Shown here: positions 36,929 through 51,551 of the stretch, piece after piece | Numbering within the stretch: the stretch's first letter is position 1 | Layout: each line of letters begins with the position of its first letter | Translations under genes and position numbers: made by a program | The notes under the pieces: generated by a model | Database searches by the model: none | What the model was told of the DNA's origin: nothing | Seen by the model: only the letters and a program-made list of their open reading frames with translations | NCBI GenBank assembly: GCA_013368315.1 | Contig: JAACJM010000026.1 | Location: 584,373 to 648,372 of the forward strand | DNA: 64,000 bases | Direction of reading: 5' to 3' | DNA from: Tetrapyrgos nigripes | Taxonomy: Eukaryota > Basidiomycota > Agaricomycetes > Agaricales > Campanellaceae

Positions 36929-37738
36929 TTATGATGTATCCTGTGCGACACCCACTTGGGCAGCCCTAAGCACACGGTCCTTGATCATGTACCCTGTTTT
37001 TTGGCAATCTATAACGGACCCAGGCTCTTTGCCAGGTATGGGAACCTGGTACAGAGCCTCATGTAAGTTGGGGTCGAATTTGTCGCCTGTAGGGTCAAAG
37101 GGTTTTACGTGGTATTTAAAGAGGGTCTGGAGAAGCTGGCGTTGAGTCATTTCGACACCATGATGAAGTTCCTGGAGGTAGGCCAGCGGTGACTTTTCGG
37201 AGGAGGAAGGAGAGGATGATGATGATGACGATGCGTCAGAAGATGACTCGGAGGGCGGTGACAAGGCGGACGAGGGAATGGATTTAAGAGCGAGTGAAAG
37301 GACGTCGACGGTCTCCAAAAGATCAGAGGCGAACCGGGAGATGGCAAAATCGCGCGTCTGCTCCTTGTCTCTGGCAGCATTACGCTGCAAGTTGACGAAA
37401 TCTGCTTGTAGGTAACGAAGTCGGCCCTGCAACACAAAAAAGTGAGCACACGAGGAAAATTTCATGACGAGTCAGAAACGCACTGTCAAGTCGACGACCT
37501 CTGCCTCCTTTGCCTTGAGCTTTTCTGCCTCTGGACTCGAGGGCTTGTCCGACTCTGATTGTTTTGAGCCGTTAGCAGACTGGGACTGGTCTGACGACTG
37601 CTGCTGCTGGTCTGACGAAGCAGCCGAGTCGGAATAGAGTCTACGAGACAAAAGAGTGGACCTAGGAAGAGAAGAACGAGCAAGAGTCCTGGACGACAGT
37701 GAAGTCGTACATGAGAAAAGACGGGCGAAGCTGCTCAT
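36929..37738 (-). CDS. MGE1: Mitochondrial GrpE nucleotide-exchange factor Mge1
   Basis: Mge1 releases ADP from matrix Hsp70 (Ssc1) and is needed for protein import and folding. The two exons encode a presequence (MSSFARLFSCTTSLSSRTLARSS) and a Gln/Ser linker. The GrpE coiled coil and head follow (GRLRYLQADFVNLQRNAARDKEQ, FASDLLETVDVLSLALKSI, HHGVEMTQRQLLQTLFKYHV), ending in FDPNLHEALYQVP and GYMIKDRVLRAAQVGVA. A Ser-rich insertion (SSDASSSSSSSPSSS) sits in the middle of the long helix region, which is unusual. The gene is convergent with the mitochondrial PheRS gene and divergent from C1-THF synthase, so three mitochondrial genes are adjacent. Confidence 0.93.
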
Positions 37739-37956
37739 TCTGGTCCAGATGAAATTTGAAGAAGGAAACTTGAAGAAGCCGTGGGAGTTGAAAAAAAAAG
37801 TGTTTACCCGTCGGCGAAGCGGCCGGAAAAAGCTCGACGCGAAGCGCGTACGCGGCGTATTGCTCTCAAAAATTTTTGCGACAAAGTCTTTAAAAGCAAC
37901 TTGACAGCCAGGTGAGACAAACGGCGAAGCGTGTACACGCCCGGAGCTCCGTTGGC
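37739..37956. promoter_or_regulatory. Divergent promoter between MGE1 and C1-THF synthase
   Basis: This is 218 bp containing an A-run near 37791-37799 and several CGCGTACGCG-like CpG-rich motifs near 37840-37860. No CACGTG is present. Confidence 0.4.
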
Positions 37957-40900
37957 ATGCTTTCCTGGCGCTATCGCAGCCACTGCCTCTTTCGGCTATC
38001 TACTCCGGCACTTCACTTTCCATCCTACCTCCATCTTCGATCCATGGCTACAAAGATTGACGGTACAGCGATCGCACAGTCTGTACTTTTCATCTTCCTT
38101 TCCTACTTTGGTCCTCATCTCTCTCTTCAGAGACATCCGCAACTCTGTTGCCGAGCGCGTCCGCGCAAAACGTGCTGTGTTTCCCCGCTTCCAGCCCCAA
38201 CTTGTCATTATCCAGGCTGGTGATCGTCCAGATTCCTGTGCCTATGTTCGCATGAAAGCAAAGGCCGCAGAGGAGGTCGGAATCAAGTTTAGACACGTCT
38301 CCCTGCCGGCAGAGGCTACTGTCGAAGAGGTTATCCAAGTCGTCAACTCCCTCAACCACGATGAACAAGTCAGTGGTATCCTTGTTCAGCTCCCACTTGG
38401 TGAACACGTCACTCCCGAGGGAGAGAGACAAGTTACAGAGGCTGTCATCCCAGAGAAGGACGTCGATGGGTACGCATGTCTCATCTCATCTCGTTTGTCT
38501 CAGACATCCTAATCGGAACCGGGTAGATTTCATGCATATAACATTGGTCACCTGTCCTCTCGCGCCTCCGTCCCCTTGTTTGCCCCATGTACTCCCTCAG
38601 CTGTTATCCGATTGCTCCAGTCCACAGGTAAACCGATAGAAGGCACCAATGCTGTTATTCTCGGTCGCAGCGATATCGTAGGCAGCCCAGTCGCGTCCAT
38701 GTTGCGCAATCGCGACGCAACCATCACTCAATGTCACAGCCGTACCAAAAACATCGAATCGATAGTAAGGACACGCGTTAAACGCCGCTTTTTCGTGACT
38801 CATTAGTGGACTTTAGATCAAAAACGCCGACATTGTGGTGGCTGCCATTGGAAAAGCCGAATATGTGAAAGGCTCTTGGATTAAACCCGGTGCCGTTGTA
38901 ATCGATGTTGGAATCAATTACATTCCTGGTTAGTTCCACAGGCCTTATCTCATTTTGGAAACGCGACTTACATCTCAGCAGACGCATCCAAGAAATCTGG
39001 ACAAAGACTAGTCGGAGATGTCGAATACGAATCTGCTGCGCAAGTCGCGTCTCATATCACACCCGTTCCTGGAGGCGTTGGTCCTATGACCGTGGCTATG
39101 CTGATGGAGAACACTTTCATCTCTGCAGAGAAACTTTGGGAGAAAGCTCGTGCTCGTACGCTCAAGCCTTTGAACCTCAATATTCTGGAGAAAGTACCAA
39201 GTGACATTGAGATCTCCATGGCTCAGACTCCCAAACCCATCACTCAGCTTGCACACGAGATTGGTTTGTTACCTGCCGAACTGGAGAGCTATGGCAAGTA
39301 CAAGGCCAAAGTCGAACTCAGCGTCCTCAATCGTCTGGAGCATCGCACCGATGGAAAATATGTCGTTATTTCTGGGTACGATATCTCTATTTCCGAGTTA
39401 TCCCAAATTCATTGTTTATCACAGAATTACCCCTACACCTCTGGGAGAAGGAAAGTCGACGACTACCATTGGTTTAGCTCAAGCTCTTGGTGCAGAACTT
39501 GGTCGTCCAGCCTTTGCTTGTATTAGACAACCCAGTCAGGGTCCAACCTTTGGTATCAAGGGAGGAGCAGCTGGTGGAGGATACAGTCAAGTCATTCCTA
39601 TGGACGAGGTGTGCAGATTCTTTTTCATGAATCTTTTGCACGATGTTTAATTTTCGTCCAGTTTAATTTGCATCTCACTGGTGACATTCACGCCGTGACT
39701 GCTGCCAACAACTTGCTTGGTGCGTTCATTTGTCAACTATCCAGTTTTTCCTTCTCAGACTCTTTCTAGCTGCTGCATTGGATGCTCGTATCTTCCATGA
39801 AGCTACACAGTCCGACAAGGTTGATCTTCTCCACCAGTATTTTAGTCTGTACTAACGACGGCTCTTAGGCGCTCTACAACCGACTGGTTCCCTCCAAGAA
39901 AGGCAAACGCGAGTTTGCTCCTCTCATGCTTAAACGTCTCAAAAAGCTCGGCATCGACAAGACCAACCCAGACGACCTCACTCCCGAAGAAATCAACCGC
40001 TTCGCTAGGCTAGACGTCGATGTGGACACCATCACCTGGAACCGAGTCATCGACACCAACGACCGTTACTTGCGTAAAATCACCATTGGTCAAGCCCCTA
40101 CCGAACAAGGTCACGTTCGAGAAACTGGTTTCGATATCGCTGTCGCCAGTGAATGTATGGCTGTTTTGGCTTTGACGACCAGCCTTGAAGATATGAAGGA
40201 ACGTCTTGGTGCTATGGTTGTTGCGACTGGCAAACGGGGTGACCCTATCACCGCTGATGATATTGGTGTTTCGGGAGCTTTGGCTGTTTTGCTCAAGGAT
40301 GCTATCAAGCCTAATTTGATGCAGACGTTGCAGGTACATGTGTACAAATTTGTTTGCTTCATAGTTGCTGACTTGGGTTACAGGGTACACCAGTCTTTGT
40401 GCACGCAGGACCATTTGCAAATATCGCTCATGGAAACTCGTCTATCCTTGCTGACAGGGTTGCACTCAAACTGGCTGGTACAGAGGAAGGCGATTCCTCA
40501 GACCGCGTTGGATATGTCTTGACTGAAGGTGGATTCGGAGCTGACATGGGTATGGAAAAGTTTTGCAATATCAAGTGCCGTGTCAGTGGGCTCAAACCCG
40601 ACGCGACTGTTATCGTCGCTACTACCCGTGCGCTCAAGATGCACGGAGGCGGACCAGATGTTACTCCCGGCAAAGCTCTTCACGAGACGTACACCAAGGA
40701 AGACCTCGTTACTCTCAAAGAGGGATGCAAGAATCTTGTCCAACATATCAAGAATTCTCGCAAGTTTGGCATCAAGGTGGTTGTTGCCATTAACCAGTTT
40801 GCGTAAGTGTCCTTTCTACCTAGATTTGTTCTGGTGCTTATGCATTCTTGTAGAACGGATACTCCTGCGGAACTTGCTCTCGTAAGGGACGAGGCTCTTG

Positions 40901-41507
40901 CAGGTGGTGCAGATGCCGCTGTTGTCAGTAACCACTGGGCTGAGGGTGGCGCCGGAGCTCGAGCCTTGGCAGAAGCTCTTATTGCTACTTGCGAGGGTCC
41001 TTCCGGGTTCAAATTCCTCTACGATCTCAATCTACCCATTGAGGAGAAGATCTCCATCATCTCCAAGGAAATCTACGGCGCAGATGGTATCCAGTTGAGC
41101 GAGCTTGCCCAGAAGCAAGTTGAAACATATACTCGCCAAGGATACGGCAACCTTCCCAGTGAGTCGAGTTTTTATTTTCTTGGAAAGGCTTTCTGAACTA
41201 ACTCTTGCCTAGTCTGCATGGCCAAGACTCAGTACTCCTTCTCGCATGATCCCAAGCTGAAGGGTGTTCCTTCAGGATTCACTATCCCAATCCGTGCAGT
41301 GAGAATTTCGGCAGGTGCTGGGTTCCTCTACCCCATCCTCGGAGACATGCAGACCATGCCTGGTCTCGGTACACGTCCTGGTATGTACCCAGTGCCACTA
41401 CCAACTTTACACAGGTTCTCATCTCATCCTATCCCTTTCTTTCTCAAACAGGCTTCTGGGAAGTTAGTCTCGAACCCGAAACAGGAAAAGTCGTCGGCTT
41501 GTTCTAG
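37957..41507 (+). CDS. C1-tetrahydrofolate synthase (trifunctional)
   Basis: This enzyme combines methylene-THF dehydrogenase, methenyl-THF cyclohydrolase and formyl-THF synthetase, feeding one-carbon units to purine and formyl-Met synthesis. The dehydrogenase/cyclohydrolase part has the catalytic [41 protein letters not shown] and the [15 protein letters not shown] motif. The synthetase part (from about 39370) has the ATP site [48 protein letters not shown] and [14 protein letters not shown]. There are two in-frame starts. 37957 gives an Arg-rich leader ([20 protein letters not shown]) with no acidic residue, like a mitochondrial presequence. 38044 gives the cytosolic-type [12 protein letters not shown]. 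One gene could therefore supply both compartments. About ten introns are present and the frame is intact. Confidence 0.93.
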
Positions 41508-41987
41508 TTTGATTTACCTATTCTCTATATTACATAGATCGCTGGCAGCACCAACCATGTTTTTGCTGTCTTAGCCCTTCCAGTTGTGTTCTCAACGAAC
41601 CAATCACCTAGATGAGAGAACGTCGGAGACGATGTTGGCTAGATATCCCGTCTCAACACGGATCTAGGTTACTGTTCAACACAGAGGTGGAGGCTTTGGT
41701 AACTGCGAGGTTGTGGAGGATTGGATAGATAGATGGTAACGTCGAGTAATCTTATTGCACTCGGGGACGTATTTACATGCTTTGAAATACTCATTAGTCA
41801 CGAATGAACCGGTCTGCTGCCTGAGTCGTAGTAACTTGAAGGACCAGCTCTGCAGATGGTTTTGAAGCAGGTGGAAAAACAGTGATTCTGAATGGACGGG
41901 AAACGCTCGATTAGACAGAAACATGTCGCTCGGAGCAAAGTAACAATGTCCTACTACGAAACTTCAAAGTCGAGTACTACCAACAAC
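41508..41987. other. Intergenic, convergent 3' ends
   Basis: This is 480 bp between two convergent stop codons. No gene is recognised, and the short ORFs show no similarity I know. Confidence 0.45.
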
Positions 41988-44323
41988 CTACGCAGGTCCT
42001 TCGTTAGCCAATGTCCCGCTCACTTCGTCGAATGTGATGTTATTGAAGGCTGCATTGACAATTCTCTTATACGTGTTCCCGGCAGAGTCAATATAACTGA
42101 AGCTGTTATTGTTGGTTCCATTTCCAAAGTTCACTGGGGAAGCTAGTTGAAAGAATCCACCTTAAAGAGTGGCTCAGTTGACGGCCATGAACAATGATGT
42201 TACATGGACACTCACTGGTTGTCTGTCTCTCAGTGATCTTCGATGCTACTCTCAGCGGATTTGGGAGGAAGGACCTTTGATAAGAGTGATCAATGGATGA
42301 TGTCCCTGCAAACCAGTGCCAGTCAGAAGAGCTGAAATGACGGAAGGAACAAGTAGCACGTACAATTTTGTTGATCAGGGAACAAGAAAGTGAAGTTGGC
42401 GTCAAAGGGATAAGAAAACACGTCTGCCACGACCTGGACACCATTGTGGGTCGAGGACATCTTCCCGCTCGAACGCTGCTGAAGGGTCTAAAGGAAGGTA
42501 TTGTAGTTATTCTGCAGTAGTTTGGGAACAGAGCGCCTACCTGAACAGTTGCATTATCACGATACGTCTGGAAGTTGGAATACTGCAGATTCTGGGTCCA
42601 AACTACATGTGTGACTTCCCCGCTGCCACTTCTTATCTCGGACTCGATATGAACAGATCTTGTAGCTTCTATGTTCACGTCAACATCACCGATCTCTCTG
42701 GTTCTTCCGGAGGTGGACGCCTTTGCAAACGGCTCTACTTCATAACGCGTGATATTGCCAGTTGTGGGTAGTTGAGATGAATCCGTAACCACTTGCAATA
42801 ACCCGGAAACAAACCAGTTCTGATTGATGGTATGGTTGGATTCGGCAGAGACAACGTCAATAGTGAAGTTGTGTGGTTTACCATCTACCAAAATAGGCAC
42901 AAAAGGAGTGACATCCAAGAAGTAAGTCGGTAACTCGATTGCGCCGTGCGCAGCGATAGGTCTGGTCGATGGATTAGCCAGGTGGAGGAATAATGTTAGG
43001 AGAACCGATGATACCTCCACATCGACGGCACGAAACCTCCAGTGAATATGACAGCATAAGGGAAGGCTACACCTGCAACTCGATCATCAATGAGCAGGCG
43101 TACCTAGTCTCAGCTCAGCTCTAATCTATACCACAGGTACAAGGAAGCATACCTCCCGGAACGGGCCTCGACCAACTTGTCCGGACGTAAGTCCAGGGGG
43201 TATGTCTGGAAAGAACCGATCCGCAACGTTGAAGAACTTTATAAACAGAGGTCAGCCCATGAAAGGATTGATACTGATGCGCACAGACCCAATCCTCTTC
43301 TTGACCATTTCCGGATGCAAACAACTGGGTTGGAGGTCAGGATTGAAAGCAATCATGGAGGATGCGATTACGACCAACCTACCTCTGCATAGACCTGGAC
43401 GGTATTATTTGGGAGCGTGATATTACGCTGTACTCACTTTTCGATGAGTACAGACAGTGAACGAATCGCATCCCAACTTACCGAAAGCGATGGCGGTACC
43501 GATGCATCGTTACCCGTGTCATTTGCCAGTGTCGAAATAGGGACGATAAGATCAGCTTTGCTTGCTGGGGGATGGACCGAAGAAGACTCGTAGTATGTGG
43601 CATAGAGCGTGGCTAGGTCCGGTCAATGATTACCATGCCCAAATCTGGAAAACGTCTAACCCACTCGAATAGATGCCATCCAGTCCCGTTTGAATTAAAT
43701 TATCCAGCTGCAAGATAAAGGTCCCTGGTTCAGAGAATAACGGAATATACTGAGAGACATCCTTGATGTAGGTCCAGGCAATGCCATCTCCACGGGTAGG
43801 TTCAAAGGTGGATGTCCGCCAGACTGATTGTATTTTAGCTTGCGCGACTGGTTGGTACGAAAATACACGCACTTTCGACGTTCTGGAAAGTAAAGATACC
43901 TAATCGGTCAAACTGCGTTCCATTGATAGTGGCCGTAAAGTTCAATGTAATGGCAGCCCACGAGCCGACAGGACCACAGTCAGTAGGCGGACTGTATTTT
44001 TTCTGAGAGGCTGGTTGCCTGTACTTGGATGGTCACTTACTCAAATTGCACAACTTCGGCACTGGAAGAGAATGAGTAGATCGGCCTGGCTGTTTATTTT
44101 GCAATTTACCTCCCAAAAGAAAAGGCAAAGTCACGTCTACGAATACGGATGAGCAGAACGAACAAGCTGAGGCCAACTGGGCTCACTGGAGGACTAGAAC
44201 AGTACATTGCTTTGCATCGAGAGGTACCACTGGTGGTTGAGCGACTGCAAAATCATCAAGTACGGCACATCCCCCTCGAAAAGGCAGAAAAGCCCAGAAG
44301 AAGAGGATGTTGAGAAAGAACAT
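41988..44323 (-). CDS. Secreted peptide-N-glycosidase A-type amidase (PNGase A family)
   Basis: The predicted enzyme cleaves the bond between Asn and N-linked glycans in the secretory pathway or outside the cell. The start at 44323 gives a signal peptide (MFFLNILFFWAFLPFRGGCA). The catalytic region reads PPTDCGPVGSWAAITLNFT, NGTQFDRLGIFTFQNVEIWRTSTFEPTRGDGIAWTYIKDVSQY, FILQLDNLIQTGLDGIYSTTLYATYY, ASGNGQEEDWFFNVADRF, GPFREVRLLIDDRVAGVAFPYAVIFTGGFVPSMWRPI and YFLDVTPFVPILVDGKPHNF. It ends YIDSAGNTYKRIVNAAFNN. About thirteen exons are present, two of them under 30 nt. At the intron donor near 42213-42217 the phase fits only if one G is missing (CCAG|GTGAGT read as CCA|GTGAGT). Confidence 0.85.
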
Positions 44324-44433
44324 TGTTTCTCAGGCATTCTGATTGCAGGGTCATGACGATATCCTTGAGACTCAAAGAAATATTTGTATTTTAGGTAATC
44401 ACACACCTTGTCCACCACTCCTTTACTCACCGT
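44324..44433. promoter_or_regulatory. 110-bp divergent promoter
   Basis: This is the short region between the start codons of the PNGase A-type gene and the WW-repeat gene. It contains an AT-rich stretch (aaatatttgtatttta near 44379-44394). Confidence 0.45.
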
Positions 44434-45702
44434 ATGGCGGTACGTTTTCCTCTTTTTTCTTCTTGATATCCACTTATAGTCGTAGGAGGATGGCCCTCCA
44501 TTTCAAATAGTCGAACAAGCTTATTGCAAGCTCAGCCGTTCAGAGCTCTGTCTCTTCCTCAAGGTTCGCAACCTCCCCTCGTCAGGTACAGATGTCGAAC
44601 TCGCACATCGGCTGGCCAATCATGACCTACACCATTATCATTTCCCTGGCGCTCACTGGAACGTATCACACACTCTTCCTTCTAACGACCCATTGATTCA
44701 CGAGTCCCAATCACCTACCCCGGATCTTCCCCTGGAGATCATTGCAGATATTCTGGACCATCTCGGAGACTGGGAAATGACTCAGGCTTTGGGTGTTCCA
44801 ACTTCTCTTCCACGCCCTCCTGATTGGGCTCGAGCGTCTTCCACCGACTTTGCCATGATCTCTGGCAACCTGACTCTCGTACGAGCAGCCGATCCCGTTG
44901 TAAATCCACCCACTAAAATTGGCGCAGAGACCGCTATACGATTTGGTTATGTCAATGTCCTAGAGTTTTTCCTTTCCCATCATCATGATCTCTTCTTGTC
45001 TGCCTTCCAAGGTGACTTGATTCCTATACGTGCCTCTCGTTATGGCAGGATCAGCGTACTGTCATGGTGGAAACATGGTTTCGAGCAACATCCAGATCTA
45101 GTCCCAAACCAAAAACCGGTTCCGTCGCCGAGGCGATACATGGTGCCTCCAGGCGCGGCCAGACCACTGCTCTAGATTGGTGGGTCGCTTCGGGAATTCC
45201 TTTGGAATACACCGAGGCGGCTCTCGACTATGCAAGCGCAAAAAACCAAGTTGCCGTTCTGGAATGGTGGAAACAGCAACACAAGAACAATGGGTTACCC
45301 TTGAAAATAGGTCGGGTTATGGACGCCGCCAGTGCCGCAGGACATGTAGACGTTTTAGAATGGTGGGCTACCTCGCAGCTGGAATTCAAATATGACCGTA
45401 ATGCCCTTCACCATGCTAGCAGCAATGGCAAAGTCGAAGTTCTGCAATGGTGGCTGGGAAGTGGACTGCAGTTGATATTCGACCAAGAGGTGCTGAACAT
45501 CGCAACGCGTCATAATCGAGCCGAAGTTTTGGCGTGGTGGGACAAGTCGGGGCTCCCGATACAGTACCGTATGTGCGATATAGAAGAAGCTTTGGAGGAT
45601 GCTATTGGAGGAGGACAGGACTCGCGCCGTTGGTGGACAACGAAGGGTGTGGATTTTAATGCCAACGACAAGGAGTGGATGAAACTACAAAACTTGAACT
45701 AA
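44434..45702 (+). CDS. Unnamed protein with SAP/F-box-like N-terminus and WW-containing ankyrin-like repeats
   Basis: I know no named orthologue. The first exon codes only MA. After a 46-nt intron, EDGPPFQIVEQAYCKLSRSELCLFLKVRNLP begins a helical, SAP-like segment. PDLPLEIIADILDHLGDW then resembles an F-box core. From about 44930 on there are at least six units of about 35 residues ending in Leu-x-Trp-Trp, for example VLEWWKQQ, VLEWWATS, VLQWWLGSG and VLAWWDKSG, each preceded by a helix like ALDYASAKNQ or MDAASAAGH. This is a variant ankyrin-type solenoid with a paired tryptophan. One A appears to be missing from the run at 45111-45115: adding it joins LVPNQK to TGSVAEAIHGAS. Confidence 0.7.
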
Positions 45703-45954
45703 CGTAGGCATGCATTCTTCATTCGGAATTAGATACCTGTAAGATACTCAGAGACGTTCGTCTTTCATTGTTGTAAAGTACCAAGTGCACCTCACCTAAT
45801 CAAAGCATTTTGATAATACTGACAAAATAAAGCGGACGGGAATTTTGATCTCTTTTCCTCATCGACTTGACTCGGAAGTGACTCGGATTTGTATTGCTAC
45901 GTTGATCAGCCGTCGAGGCGACTGCTGAGGGCTTACTTCTTTACGGGACGACCG

Positions 45955-50062
<4,108 letters not shown>

Positions 50063-50372
50063 CATCACCTTGCTTGTCAATCCGACCGACAACTTTTCGA
50101 CCTTTTTCGTCCACATGTACAAATAAATGACGTGCTTTAGCTGCAGCTCACAGCTCTGTGGCAGAGTACTTGGCAAGAGTAAGCAAAGTCCGCGCCTTGG
50201 AACGAGGCCCCTTTCCAATGATGTGTATCGATTACAAAAGTACTAGTAATGTATTATATCCTACCGGTAACCGCAAACCTGTTCGTTGTCCTTGAGGTTG
50301 ATCTGTTGTTGGATAAATAAATCCACCAATCCGCTGACCACAAATTCGTATATACATATCTGGGTAACTAAC
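50063..50372. other. Intergenic, convergent 3' ends of RPC2 and Pmp3-type gene
   Basis: 310 bp with no recognised gene. Confidence 0.45.
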
Positions 50373-51352
50373 CTAAAACTGGTGACTAAAGACATCATCT
50401 GTAGTCTGAGAGCGTTGGTTTTCTCTTTGGGCATCGACATTTCCATTCTGCCTGTCACCGTACAAACCACCTTCGGGATCCTCTGGAAATTCGGTGGATT
50501 CATCTCGAGACACAGTGCTCATGGAAGCCCTACTCTTCTTTTTCTTGGCCTTTTTCCTTTGCTGTTGCTCAGAGAGGGAATAAGCATCTTCTGTCCTCGC
50601 CCAGCGATCCTTCTTTTCCTTCTTCTTCTTTCCACGCTTGGAACCTGAGCTACTGACGACAGCATCATCAAAATTGGCCGGGTAATGCCATCGCCCTGAG
50701 GATCTGGACGCCGCAGCCTGGTTGTTCCCGTAGAACTGTTCATCTTCGGGACGCCATAAAGCATCGCCTTGTTGCCTAGGTCGCGCGTCATGGTCATCGG
50801 AGGAAAGACTAAGGCTGGAATTTTGTCCTTCTTCGTATGGTTGGTCCTCGAGCGTAGACCTTGGAAGACGATCATTGTAACGACTCGCCCATTGGGACTT
50901 CCGTTCCTTGCGTCGGAATCTCTGAGGTGTCCACAAGACCGTAGCGTTGAGCCCACTTGGGGGTGCGAGCGTGGTTTTTGTTGTTTCTTATATTCTAGAG
51001 ATGCTGTGAGTGCCAGTAGCATTGGGGTGAAGAGTCAAATACCTGAATGTAGAAGTTGTGACCATGGCCTGAAACAGTAGTAAGTGAGCAAGAGATGATA
51101 CGGAAGCGAGCGCTGAGCATTAACCAGGTATATAACCACATAGCGTCAAAAGACAGTTCAGCCAAAAGTCCTTGCCGATGCCAAACCTTGCGGCGACGGC
51201 TGTGAGGACGAGTGTGAGCAAAGATAAGAAGCGAGCTTTTGGGTGTGAGTACCTAGCGGGGGGAGCAAAGTCCCCAGAATGAACAGCACGACAGCGTAAC
51301 CGTGATGTCTGCGAGGCTTGAGGTCTATCTTGTTCGGAACGTATGAAGCCAT
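50373..51352 (-). CDS. Pmp3 (UPF0057)-type membrane protein with long charged tail
   Basis: The N-terminal 100 residues are a Pmp3/RCI2-type proteolipid. It has two hydrophobic segments, YAVVLFILGTLLPPLAVAARFG and FWLNCLLTLCGYIPGHGHNFYI, with the conserved LPPLAV, GKDFWLN and GYIPG. Small members of this family sit in the plasma membrane and affect membrane potential and salt tolerance. Here the domain is extended by NIRNNKNHARTPKWAQRYGLVDTSEI and about 180 charged, Ser-rich residues ending in a Lys-rich block and QTTDDVFSHQF. The join needs one base less than is present: at 50915-50916 an extra G (minus-strand C) shifts frame between DTSEI and RRKERKSQW. Without that correction the protein would end soon after MGESLQ. 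Confidence 0.8.
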
Positions 51353-51551
51353 GATGGTGGCAGTTAGAGCATACGGATGTTTAAACGTCTAGTCTGGCGC
51401 ATTCCCCACCACGTGATGAATTTCCTCTTTCCAAACAACCTCCCAGCGCGTTTACTCCGAAACCGGTGCATTTCTTGGCCAATAGTCCATTCTAGGACCC
51501 CTCTTCTTGTTCTGCTACTTCATAAACTGTCGCCCCTGGCTGTCGTTTGTC
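51353..51551. promoter_or_regulatory. Divergent promoter with CACGTG
   Basis: This 199-bp shared promoter between the Pmp3-type gene and the C2H2 factor has CACGTG at 51410-51415. Confidence 0.5.
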
